64,000 bases of DNA from contig BSBM01000386.1 in assembly GCA_027924585.1 (NCBI GenBank), positions 8,076,501 through 8,140,500 on the forward strand. The letters run 5' to 3'. The translations under genes were made by a program, and so were the position numbers. Positions 40,764-50,544 of this stretch are shown piece after piece. Source of the stretch: Larix kaempferi (lineage: Eukaryota > Streptophyta > Pinopsida > Pinales > Pinaceae). Position 1 is the first letter of the stretch, and every line of letters starts with the position of its first letter. The notes under the pieces were generated by a model. It saw only the letters and a program-made list of their open reading frames with translations. It was not told where the DNA came from and ran no database searches.

Positions 40764-41814
40764 CCATGTGGTATCTATCGCCTCCCGTTCCCCCACCAAC
40801 ACCAAATGTCGTCCTACAACCGGTGCAACCCATGGCTACTACTAGTCAACCACCTCCTGGTGTTACTACTCCTTCATCCTCTACGAATCCCCCCCCTCTC
40901 ATCAAGCACACTAGGGGCAAAGGCCCACAACCCTACACTGCTATGCCTCCGCCCAACGCAGTCAAACCACCCCCTGTGTTTCGTGCTCCCCCCAAATGCT
41001 CGTTGTGTGATGAGCTAGGCCATCCGACTCATCAATGTCCACAGTTACCCGCATTACAGGAACACATGCAAATGCTTGACGATGACCCCAACATACCGGT
41101 TGTCAAACTAGATCCAACCCCTAAGCCTCGTGATAAATCACTGCGTACTAATCACCCTTGTGCAATATGCGGTATTTACGGCCATTATTCACATCACTGT
41201 ACTGATCTCCCAGATTACAGGGCAGCACTCTACGAGATGAATAATGTGGATCTTGAGACAACACCCCCCACCATTGAGGAGATCCACCCCCTGATCTCAT
41301 CCCCATCCGGAGAGGTTAACACCATTTATATGATCTCTTCAACTACCATTCCCTCGTCAACCGATTTGACATCCCAAAATTTTCGCAATGATGAGGAGAT
41401 TCTTGAGGCTCTCACTGCCCTGGATTATCCCTGGGACGACATGCACCATCGTTCGTACTTCCTCCCAGAAGATTCCTCCTCCACCACAGCTACCCAATTT
41501 GCGGTTGAGTCCAAGGATTTCCTTCCCACCAAAGTCGACTGGTTTAAGGATCCTATTCCTGCTCCTGAGGCTTTCAAGGAAGGTAACATGGCCAACATCT
41601 CACCCGTCATCCACATAGATATCTCTGACCCACCTGGTGTCCTTGAATGCATTACCTTAGGAGCCTCCTGCAGTGAACAAGAGATTGGAGAGTACAAATT
41701 TTTTTTCCAAGAATTCCGTGATGTCTTTGCCTGGTTCTATACCGAAATGCCTGGTCTCGACCCCGCTATTATAGAGCACCATATTGACACATGGCCTGAT
41801 GTACCCCCCTTCGT
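40764..41814 (+). pseudogene. pol: B1 gag-pol continued: linker with two zinc knuckles before RT
   Basis: The B1 protein resumes after the ATTAC duplication (PMWYLSPPVPPPTP, matching B2). Two CX2CX4HX4C knuckles follow, CSLCDELGHPTHQC at about 40999 and CAICGIYGHYSHHC at about 41160, then an acidic linker (DDDPN, EEILEAL, YPWDDMHHRSYF) and the pre-RT block DVFAWFYTEMPGLDP. Zinc knuckles between protease and RT are not usual in gypsy elements. A one-base shift in a C run near 41806-41814 ends this frame (which reads on meaninglessly to 41989) just before RT. Confidence 0.8.
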
Positions 41815-43095
41815 TAGAAACAGCGCCCCATTCATCCTTCAAAGATCGCCGCTGTTAAAACTGAGGTTGAAAAACTTCACAAGGCAGGACTCATTTATCC
41901 CATTGCATATACCACTTGGGTTTCAAACCTCGTTCCAGTTAACAAAAAACAAGGCACCATTAGAGTCTGTATTGACTTGCGTGATTTAAACCGCGCCTGT
42001 CCCAAAGACAATTTCCCCACGCCATTTATTAACCAACTCATCGATGCATGTGCGGGACATGAAGTCCTATCGTTTATGGATGGTTTTTCCGGATACAACC
42101 AAATTCAGATCTGTAAGGAAGACCAGTACAAGACTGCCTTTACCACCCTCTGGGGCACCTTTGCCTATCGCGTCATGCCTTTCGGCCTTAAAAATGCTGG
42201 TGCCACCTTCCAGCGGGCCATGACCTATTGTTTTCACGACTTGGTCCATATCCTTCTAGTCTATCTTGATGACCTCACAGCTCGTTCCCAGAAACGATCA
42301 GACCACCTTAACGACCTCCGGCAAGTTTTTCTGCGTTGTCGCAAATATAAAATCCGCTTGAACCCACACAAGTGTGTCTTTTGTATTCCGGTAGGCCGGT
42401 TGTTGGGTTTCATTATTTCCCAGAAAGGAATTGCTGTTGACCCCCTGAAAGTCTAAGCCATCTTAGACCTTCCCTCCCCTTGTACGCTTCGACAGCTCCA
42501 GAGTCTGCAGGGGCGATCCAATTTCCTTCGTCGCTTCGTTCTTGATTACGCCACCAAAGTTCATGGTTTTTTACGCCTGCTTTGTACCCACATACCCTTT
42601 GTTTGGGATGCGCAAGCATAAGCTACCTTCGAAGCCCTCAAGAAAGCTCTCACACAAGCCCCTTTGATCTCCCCTCTGGATTTCTATCAAGACTTCATCC
42701 TTTACGTCTTGGCATCCGAACATGCCGTGTCCAGAGTCCTTGTACAAGAAGATGCCGCTCTCCAAGAGCACACCATTTATTACATCAGCCAGACCTTGTC
42801 TGGCCCACCACTACATTACCCATATGAGGAAAGACTCACCCTTGCTGTGGTCTTCTCTGTCCAAAAATTGCGACACTATATTTTGCTCAGTCATACCACA
42901 GTTGTCGCCGACTCCAACCCCATGGTCTATCTTTTAAATCGGCAGCTCCTGCAAGGTCGCGTTGCGAAATGGGTCATTATCCTCCAGGAATATGACCTCA
43001 CTTTCAAAACCCCTAAGAGCACTAAATCCCTCGCGCTAGCCCAGCTCATCACTGATATCCCCTCCCTTCTGCCATCCCCCGCAAATCTCGGATGA
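41815..43095 (+). pseudogene. pol: RT and gypsy RNase H of B1
   Basis: After the shift RT reads in frame to TAA 42454: LVPVNKKQGTIRVCIDLRDLN, FMDGFSGYNQIQI (about 42075), [13 protein letters not shown] and catalytic YLDD at about 42263. These blocks are typical of Tat RT. TAA 42454 (KV-stop-AIL) and TAA 42618 (AQA-stop-ATFEAL) sit at Gln positions. RNase H follows at 42664-43095 with SEHAVSRVL, the first catalytic Asp apparently replaced in LASEH, then YPYEERLTLAVVF and VADSNPMVYLL. A further frameshift at about 43090 separates it from integrase. Confidence 0.86.
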
Positions 43096-44380
43096 GTTAC
43101 CCGACAATCACTTGTTCACCATCTCGTCTGAGGACCCATGGTACGTTGATATTTTGTTATACCTTTGCACACAAAAGAGTAGATGCAACGTCAATCATGA
43201 TGGACGTCGTATCCGTCACCAGGACTCTCGATATCTCCTCTTTGGCGATTTCCTTTACCGGCGTGGGGTGGACACCATCCTCCGTCGTTGCCTTACACAC
43301 GAGGAAGCCGAACTTGTCCTCAATGACTGTCATAGCGGTGCCTGCGGCGGCCATTTCTATGGGATGGCCACCGCCCAAAAGGTCATCCGCGCTGGATACT
43401 TCTGGCCCACACTCTTTTTTGACTGCATCACGACAGTCAAACATTGCCATAATTGCCAACTTTTTGCCCCCAAGGCCCGGACACCACCCGCTCCGTTACA
43501 CCCAGTCGTCACCGTTGGTCCCTTTTGTAAGTGGGCCATCGACTTCATGGAATGTAGACCCCCATCCGCCAACGGCCATAAGTACATCATTGTTACCATT
43601 GATTACTTCACCAAATGGGCGGAAGCCATGCCCACCTTCAATTGTACAGCTGACACCGCTGCCCGTTTCTTTCTTAACCACGTTATCACTAGATTCGGGG
43701 TCCCTAAGCAGTTGGTCTCAGACCATGGTTCCCACTTCGAAGATTTCGTTTGGCGCGCGTTATCCACCCTCCTCAAGTATGAACATCAGTATTCCTCTGC
43801 TTACTACCCCCAAGGGAATGGTCAAGTAGAGGCCATTAACAAAATCTTAAAAACCATTCTCCAACGTACTGTTGACCGTCATAAGTCCAATTGGCACTAC
43901 ATGTTGTTCCTTGCCTTATGGGCTTACCGTACATCCACCAAGACCGCCACTGGTTTTACCCCATTTCATTTAGTCCACGGTGTAGAGTCTGTCCTCCCCA
44001 TTGAGTGTCAGATACCTGCCTTACACATCGCCGTCGAGCTTCTCCCAGACACCTCCCCACTCGAGCACCGTCTGTTGACACTAGAACAAGCTGATGAGGA
44101 CCATCGTGCCACTCTCTAGACCATTGAAGCCGCCAAGAACCGCTCCAAAGATGGTTACGACAAACATGTACACCCTCAAATTTTCCGTGAAGGGGACCTC
44201 GTCCTCGCCTATGACCAGGCCCATGACAAAACTGGTAAAGGAAAGTTTGAATCCATGTGGCAAGGCCCTTACATCATGCATACTTGTCTCGGCAAGGCAG
44301 CATACATTTTAACTGACTCCGAAGGTCGCCCTTTGCGCAACCCCCGTAATGGGTTGTATCTTAAACGCTTTTATCCCTAA
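43096..44380 (+). pseudogene. pol: Integrase of B1
   Basis: Open from 43112 to TAG 44117-44119 and then to the final TAA 44378-44380. Zinc finger: H in LTHEEAELVLNDCHSG and CHNCQLF (about 43443). Core: WAIDF (about 43535), LVSDHGSHFED (about 43710) and GNGQVEAINK (about 43815), giving D, D and E with 35 residues between the last two. The C-terminal part (GDLVLAYD, WQGPYI) is the GPY/F domain, without a chromodomain. The TAG replaces a Gln-like codon ahead of TIEAAKNRSKDGYDKH. Apart from this stop the integrase looks complete. Confidence 0.88.
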
Positions 44381-44483
44381 ATGACCTCGCAGCCCCATGG
44401 AGCCGCATTGTACAGTTTGCTCTCTTTTTGTTTTTCACCTTTTTTACCGCAATCTTACATTCACCATTTTTGCATGATCACAG

Positions 44484-44912
44484 ATGGACCCTCTTCCAAC
44501 TCGTTACATTGGCTTCGCTGATGGAGCAAGCCGCTGGTCTCCAAACCTGGCTTCTGCAGCATGGGTCTTATATTCCCCTTCACATGAATTGATTCACCTT
44601 GACGGAATATGTATAGGCGCTGCTACCAATAACCAGGTGGAGTATGATGCTGTGATCGGTCTCCTGACTGCTGCCCTCCAGATGGGCATATGTCACCTTC
44701 ATGTTTTCCTTGAATCCCAGTTACTTGTCTCCCAGCTCAACAACCGCTACCAGGTGTGTGATCCCTGTCTCTTTAGGAAATTCCTACAAACAAAACAACT
44801 CAGCCGACAATTTGAATCCATAACATTCACCCATGTCCCAAGAGATCAAAATAGTGTCGCAGATCAAATGGATAACAACATCCTAGATTGGCACATCAAT
44901 CCCACCATGTAA
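44484..44912 (+). CDS. Second RNase H of B1 (142 aa), separate ORF after integrase
   Basis: Intact frame homologous to 33274-33702. Asp13, Glu53 and Asp127 are present, but residue 77 is Glu (gaa 44712-44714) where B2 has Asp (gac), so activity may be reduced. It starts about 100 bp after the integrase stop in another frame; the ATG follows gatcacag, a possible splice acceptor conserved with B2. Family: archaeal-like RNase H of the kind gained by Tat elements. Position after integrase is the same in both elements. Confidence 0.82.
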   Translation: MDPLPTRYIGFADGASRWSPNLASAAWVLYSPSHELIHLDGICIGAATNNQVEYDAVIGLLTAALQMGICHLHVFLESQLLVSQLNNRYQVCDPCLFRKFLQTKQLSRQFESITFTHVPRDQNSVADQMDNNILDWHINPTM

Positions 44913-44983
44913 AACCCCCATCATGCATCATCATCACACAACATCTCATAAAAAATATATAAAAACCCAAAAAGATTGCAAGG

Positions 44984-45248
44984 GGCATCCACGTGCCTAT
45001 CATCACATCCACATTTGCATCCATGTGCAATAAAAACTAAAAACCCATTCATATACAGGGGCATCCACGTGCCTAATCCTACTATTGCATCCATGTGCAA
45101 TGCATCACATATAATACACAAGGGGCATCCATGTGCCCATCACCCTATGCTACTTGCATCCACGTGCAGTACAAACATACAACAAACCATAAGCGCCTCC
45201 ACGTGCGTACACTAAAACATCATCACAAAAAGGTGCATCCATGTGCAC
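44984..45248 (+). repeat. Array of eight short hairpins with covarying stems, B1
   Basis: Units: 44984-44997 (GG/CC ends), 45015-45030 (TTG/CAA), 45060-45073 (GG/CC), 45084-45101 (ATTG/CAAT), 45123-45138 (GGG/CCC), 45155-45168 (TG/CA), 45194-45207 (CG/CG), 45233-45248 (GTG/CAC). All share the core GCATCCA(C/T)GTGC except the CG unit, which has GCCTCC. Each folds as a stem closed by GCA/TGC with a six-base loop TCCACG or TCCATG. G-type and T-type units alternate over the first six. Spacers are unrelated to one another. Confidence 0.88.
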
Positions 45249-45392
45249 ATATATATATATATATCAAAAAATACATGTTCATCTGCTATACATGTCCTGA
45301 GTACCCTCGTACTCAGCTATACAAAAAATATCTATACATCTCATAAGATACATGCCGGAGCTACAAAAATCGGGGGGATTCCACTGCACTCC

Positions 45393-46750
45393 CTAATGAG
45401 AGTCATACCCTGCATTGCTACCTGCATCAGCTGCCTCCGAGTCCTCCCCTCGCTCCTCCTCTGGCAACTCCTCATCCCCTGCAGGCTCATGCGCCCGTCC
45501 CCTGTCCGCTAAGATGGCCACCCGGATCGCAATCGATCGGAACTCCCGTGGCGCCCTCATGCAATCCTGAATCACCTCTGGATCCACGTCCCGCCACCCC
45601 TCGTTGGTCACTCCAACTAGCAACCGATCCAGCAGCATCCGTACGGACTCCAAAGTCCCCTCCGCGTCCCGTCGACGCACCTCCCCTCGGCCTGCCAGGG
45701 ATGGTATCGCCACATGCCCTCTGTGAGCCACATGCCCTGGCGGTGGTCTCGGACCAACATCTGTAGATCACACATCAGTCAGTAACAATATATCTCATAC
45801 CCCACATCATATGTAAATATTGACATCCAACACATGCAAGTCAATCAATACATACCATCTATTCCCCATGCCTGTCCTGGTGCCCGTGGTGCCTCTGGGT
45901 CCCCGGTGTAGTCCATATCCCTATACGGGTAGTCATCCAGTGGCAGTGACATCTGTAACCACTGAAGGTACAACTCCTCGGGAAAGTATCTACCCACCTC
46001 ACCGCCACCCCGGCGGCGCCTCATCTCTCCCCACCGCAGCATGCGCGGCTCCCTCAATCCTACTGCCCTGACCTGCACCCGTGGCCGCAATGTAGGCACC
46101 CACTCCATAAAGAAAGCACATAGAGAGGATCCGTAATAGAACCCCTTGCTAGACTCCTTCACTGATGTCAGCTGCCGCTGAACACAGGTAAGGAACATCT
46201 GGCCCCACGCATAGTGGACACCATCCAGTACACGCTCTACTAGCTGCATCTGGCCCCCGGACACCTTCTCAGGTGACTGGGACCCCAACACCCGAACCAC
46301 ACATGCTGCCATCGCCCGTACTGCTGTCTCCTGTATGTCCACCACCCAGAGTGCATTCCTATGCACCCTAGCCTCTGGAACACAGTACCGCTCCAGCATA
46401 TCCTCCATGTCTACGTCAGTGGAGACTCGCGGCTGCGTATCCGCCACCCTTCCCAGACAGGGCAACCCCGTCAGGAAGTATACATCTGCCAGGGTGAGGT
46501 CCACCCTCTCACCCTGTACCCGGAACGCCTGTATGTCTGGCTCCCAGAAACTCACAAGCCTATTCAGCAGCAACCCTGCTGACCTCATCATAGGTACCTG
46601 CGCGAACTTCAGTAGTCCGCATAGCCCCAACACCTACCGCACGTGACGATCCTCCCGTATGATAGTCACTATCTCATCCGGGATCTCCCGCTCTCTCCAC
46701 AATACCAGCAGCATCCTGTCAAACACACAAGGCAAACTCATCAGACTCAT
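45393..46750 (-). pseudogene. Antisense PMD gene of B1, with one stop in exon 1
   Basis: Exon 1 runs 46750 to 45856 (895 nt, the same as in B2) and exon 2 from 45760 to 45393; the intron 45855-45761 starts gtatgt and ends ctacag. The PMD signature is kept (LCGLLKFAQVP, SFWEPDIQAFRV, GERVDLTLADVYFLTGLPCLG). TAG at 46636-46634, codon 39, is the only break. The C-terminus is acidic as in B2. Similarity to B2 is strong in exons and weaker in the intron, as expected for a gene under selection. Confidence 0.75.
45761..45855 (-). other. Intron of the antisense PMD gene, B1
   Basis: GT-AG intron of 95 nt. Donor gtatgt at 45855 downward and acceptor ctacag at 45766-45761. The equivalent in B2 (32360-32455) is 96 nt and uses gtacgt and ttgcag at the same codon. 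Confidence 0.65.
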
Positions 46751-46829
46751 GTCAAAGAAAAAACCTTGCCCCCCTCCCCCCGGGAACCCTAACAGCTCGA
46801 TCCCAATCGCAGCTTTAGGGCCCCTTGCC

Positions 46830-47060
46830 GCGGTTTCCGACCACGGCTATCTGGCCTACAGTCGCGGTCCAACACCGCGCCTGTCGGGGCCGAACACACG
46901 GTACCAAACCGCGTTTCCAGCCTCGGAACACGCGGTCCTAGACCGTGTGTTCTGACCCAAACCCTACGGTCTCCACACGCGTCATCCGCCGTGGAACCCG
47001 CGGTCGACGACCGCGACTCCCTCCTACAAACCCGCGGTCCACCCCACGTGGACCGTACAA
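46830..47060 (-). repeat. GC-rich hairpin array of B1, upstream of the PMD gene
   Basis: Hairpins with five-base loops: 46858-46884 (ACAG and CGCGGT arms, loop CCAAC), 46926-46952 (11-bp stem GAACACGCGGT with one G-T pair, loop CCTAG), 46999-47015 (CGCGGT/ACCGCG, loop CGACG) and 47035-47055 (CGGTCCAC/GTGGACCG, loop CCCAC). The last has the same arms as 31124-31144 in B2. Loops differ while arms remain paired. Confidence 0.75.
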
Positions 47061-47255
47061 ATAACCCCTGGGACCCACTACCCACCCCCCGAACCCAAAA
47101 AACATGCAGGTATGAGTTTGACGGAATACCTGTATCTCCCAGATCTGAAATCGGTCGGTCGGATCGTCCAAAAACGCTAACTCACCTCTGGTAAACTCTG
47201 ATCACTAGTCAAAGTCAAATAGTACAAATGACACTTGTCATGTTGGACCCATTCA

Positions 47256-47264
47256 CTATTTATA
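47256..47264 (-). promoter_or_regulatory. TATA box for the antisense PMD gene of B1
   Basis: TATAAATAG on the minus strand within gactataaatagtg, identical in core to B2, about 510 bp before the PMD ATG (46750). Confidence 0.55.
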
Positions 47265-49789
47265 GTCCGTTGACTTTTTCTTGTTTCGGCCATTCTGAAC
47301 CCATACGGAGTCCATTTTTTGAACCATTTCCACCACTGGAATCAGCACGATGAGACCGTCATCATGGTCAACTTGTGCTCTTATTTTTTCCACATCATTT
47401 TTTGAGCATTTTTTAGACGCCACTAGTTGCCTCGATTTGTGTGCTACTTCGGTTGCTCTCCATTTTTGATATATTTTATATCATCGGATTCATTTTTCTG
47501 AGCCCGTGATGATGCTTGAGATCATTTCTCGCTCTCACCTCCATATTTTTTGGGTATTTTTTCCAAAATGCCCCCGTCGCCTCGGTTTGCGTGCCACATC
47601 GACCGTTCTCCATTTTTGACACTTTTTATATTGCCGAATTCATTTTTCCGCGCTCGTGAATATGCTTGAGATAATTTTTAGCTCTCACCTGGTACAGTTT
47701 CAACATTGTGTCCCAACACCTTGCTGCCTCGGTTTGCGTGCCACATCGATCGCCATCGGATTGTTCCAATTTTTTACATGAGCCATTCACTCCTGTCATA
47801 CTGCAGTTATTTCGTTATTTTGGCACCATTCATTATCCTGCAAGGAGGCCCATCAGTGTTCCCCTCCACCCTCGTTCTTGGTCATCATCAATGTTCCTTG
47901 ATTGAGCACTTCCTCCTTGCCTGACCATTCCTTTTGTTCGGTATAATTTTATCCCTTTTTCGGGCCGGACAAGTCCTTTACGAAAAAGGCACTTAGGGAG
48001 TTTCTGTTAAGCTCTTTTATGACTCCTAAAACAATGAAAAGATCGCTGAGCAATCTTGCTTCCTTTCATGCTCGTTAAAGTACCTGAAAGGGCGTCTATC
48101 TGGTATAAGTTTAACCCTTTTCCGGACTTGGTAGACTAATTACGAAAAAGGAATACTCTAGTCACACCGGCTAGAAGAGTTCTTCATTGCATCCTTTTAT
48201 GCTTCTTTGGGCCTTGGAGACTAACACACGAAAAAGAAACCCCTGGAGTCTGCTTATCGCTTTCAGAATCTCTAAAATTGAAAGCAACCATGAGCATGAA
48301 CTGTTCTGGGCTTGTACAAATCCACACGACAGTACCATTCCATTATTTCAGAGTCTTCTTATCGCTTTCAGACTCCTTAAAATTGAAAGCAATCACGAGC
48401 ATGAACTGTCCTGGGCTCGTATAAATCCACACGACAGTACCATTTTACACACACTTCTTGTAGTTCCTTAACCCATGAAGAAGTCCCCCCGTGCCTCCTG
48501 GCACTATGATCAATCATCTCGGCAGCACCCCCAATTAGGTCACCTTTGTTCAGAGTATTCTGCAGTCTCCTGCCATTTTACACCAGCTTGAGTCTCACTC
48601 ATCCCAGTCACTATCCTTGATCCATTACAGCTATGATCCCTTTCCCATCAGTCAGTTTCATCTGCTGCCCGATCATCCCCGCCATCGTACTCTGAACAAA
48701 GGAAGTTTGAGTCCACCCACTCTACTTGCCCAGTTATCCCCCACAATATGTTAGTCCTACCATCAGTACTCTCACACTTCGATTCTCCACCTCGTGCTTC
48801 TATCAAGGAAACATCATTGCCTTTCTAGTTGCAGGTCTCCCTCTGTCGACGACAGCCCCTCTATTCCAGAGGATAGACCCAGAGGTCCCTGCGCCTTGGA
48901 CCCATCACCATCAGTGGTGAATGCCTATGAACCATTTTGAGAGGAGTCATCATTGCCTCTCCGAGTGGTTGTTTCTCACATGCTCGACTTCAACACCTTG
49001 ATCGCATCGTTGAGAATCGCGCAGGGTTTATATCCCTTCAGTTATTGGTCGAAGACCCCAGATTTCCCCTGACTCTAGCACATTGGTGAGTCACTTCGGA
49101 ACGACCAGCTATATGTTCCTGTGGATGTCCGGGTTGCGTTGGCGATTGTATTCGGAAGCCATCCAATTATATGCTTCCTTCAGTACCCAGTTCCGGTCCA
49201 GTTTAGTGTACCATTGAGAGTGTGACCCCTTGTCACTATGATCCAGCAGCTCATCAGTTCCTCTGGTACCACACTCAGCAGCACTGGTGCATTTCCAGTG
49301 TATCAGTTCCTTAGCTCAGACATGGTCAGCCCAGCAGTATGTCCCAGATTTGTGTCCCCTCCAGACCCTTATGATGTACACAATGGTTCTCTATGTATCC
49401 TACAGGTCCCCTTTTTTCGGGCCTCACTGTTATTTTTATGTATCTTGATACGAGCATGGGTATGCCCGCCTCATCCATATATTGAGATTCTTCCTCATAC
49501 ATTATTTGAGGCCATGTATATTTCAGGTCCCCATATTTTGGACCCCATTGTTATTATTGTTCTATATCTTGACACGAGCATGGGAATGCCCGCCTCGTCC
49601 ATATGTTCAGATTGTTCCTCATACATTATTGAGGTCATGTATTTTTAGTTTTTGCAGTTTGTTCAGGACCATTGTTTCAGGCTCTAGTTCGTTCCTTCTC
49701 TTCTCCACACCCCAGGAAAACCATTAAAAGACTTATGATGTCTATCGTCCATACGATGAGCTCCTGCCCTCACACATCAGGGGGCAATC
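47265..49789 (+). repeat. 3' non-coding region of B1 with tandem repeats and polypurine tract
   Basis: Same repeat sets as in B2 in reversed order of coordinates: units with gcgtgccacatcg (47400-47760), cctttttcggg and cgaaaaaggc segments (47950-48150), two copies about 106 bp apart with aaatccacacgacagtacc (48320, 48424) and two copies with acgagcatggg-atgcccgcctc (49449, 49575). No protein-like frame. agggggcaatc just before 49790 is the likely polypurine tract. Confidence 0.7.
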
Positions 49790-50544
49790 TGTTAACATCC
49801 AAAAAGTGCTCACTACCTCATCTACCCCATTACATGACTCATTTGTCCATATTTTCTACCATATTTTCCTTTAAACCCTTAAAATCCCACTAAAAAGCCT
49901 CCAAAAGGCCCCAAAAGCCTCCAAAAGGCCACAAAACCACCAAAAAAGCCTCCAAAAGGCTAAAAAACCCCTTTTTCCTCCAAAATAATCCAAAATTCCT
50001 CAAAAATAGCAAAAACCCCCTAAAAAGGGAATAAAAATATAAAAAAAAGAGGAAAAAAGGAGAAAAAAACCCTATACAGCTGACCTAAACCATATGGTTC
50101 CGAAAACCATGGGCCAACACTCCACCATTGAAATACTATAAATAGGTGATGGAGATCCCTCATTTCATATCCACAATCAAACATATCCTTACTCTGCCAA
50201 AATCACTCTTGAAACCCTAGCTCACCCTTGAGCTATTTTCACCATTGAGTGCCCCTTTGGCCCATTCTCAACCATTTGGAGAAAGAGAAGGAGCAAAGCT
50301 GGAGTTTGGAGCAACCCTCTTGGATCATTGCAAGAACTTCACCAACCTTCACATTGGAGGTAAATTTTAATACAAAGAAAACCATTTATTATTTCTTGCC
50401 TCTTATGTCTCATGCACATGTTTAGAAGTAATTTCCATTTCAATGTATTGTCTTTTTATTACTGTTTATTGAACTGCTACTAAGGAGTCCATTCTCCTTA
50501 GTAGGTGCTCATTTGCACAAGCTAGGGTGAAAACCCTAGCTACA
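49790..50544 (+). repeat. 3' LTR of B1 (755 bp)
   Basis: TGTTAACATCC to CTAGCTACA. 20 bp longer than the 5' copy through one more aaaagcctccaaaaggcc unit. Followed by gttat and the resumed RT of element C. Confidence 0.94.

Larger units (their letters stand above)
21765..50544 (+). mobile_element. Element B1: large Tat-like Ty3/gypsy retrotransposon nested in C
   Basis: LTRs 21765-22499 and 49790-50544 start TGTTAACA and end CTAGCTACA. Flanks tttat and gttat differ at one base of the 5-bp target duplication; joining them restores the RT of C. Without nested B2 the element is about 15.7 kb. Internal order: tRNA-Arg type primer site, GC-rich repeat leader, gag, protease, RT, RNase H, integrase, a second RNase H, hairpin array, PMD gene on the opposite strand, GC-rich hairpin array, long 3' non-coding region. 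Primer type, size, RT motifs and extra genes point to the Tat group. Frames have several stops and at least two shifts. Confidence 0.92.

Noticed and set aside
44984-45248. Array of short repeats with unique spacers, CRISPR-like at first sight
   Set aside because: Repeats are only 12-18 bp, spacers vary from 10 to 30 bp, no cas genes are present and the setting is a plant retroelement.
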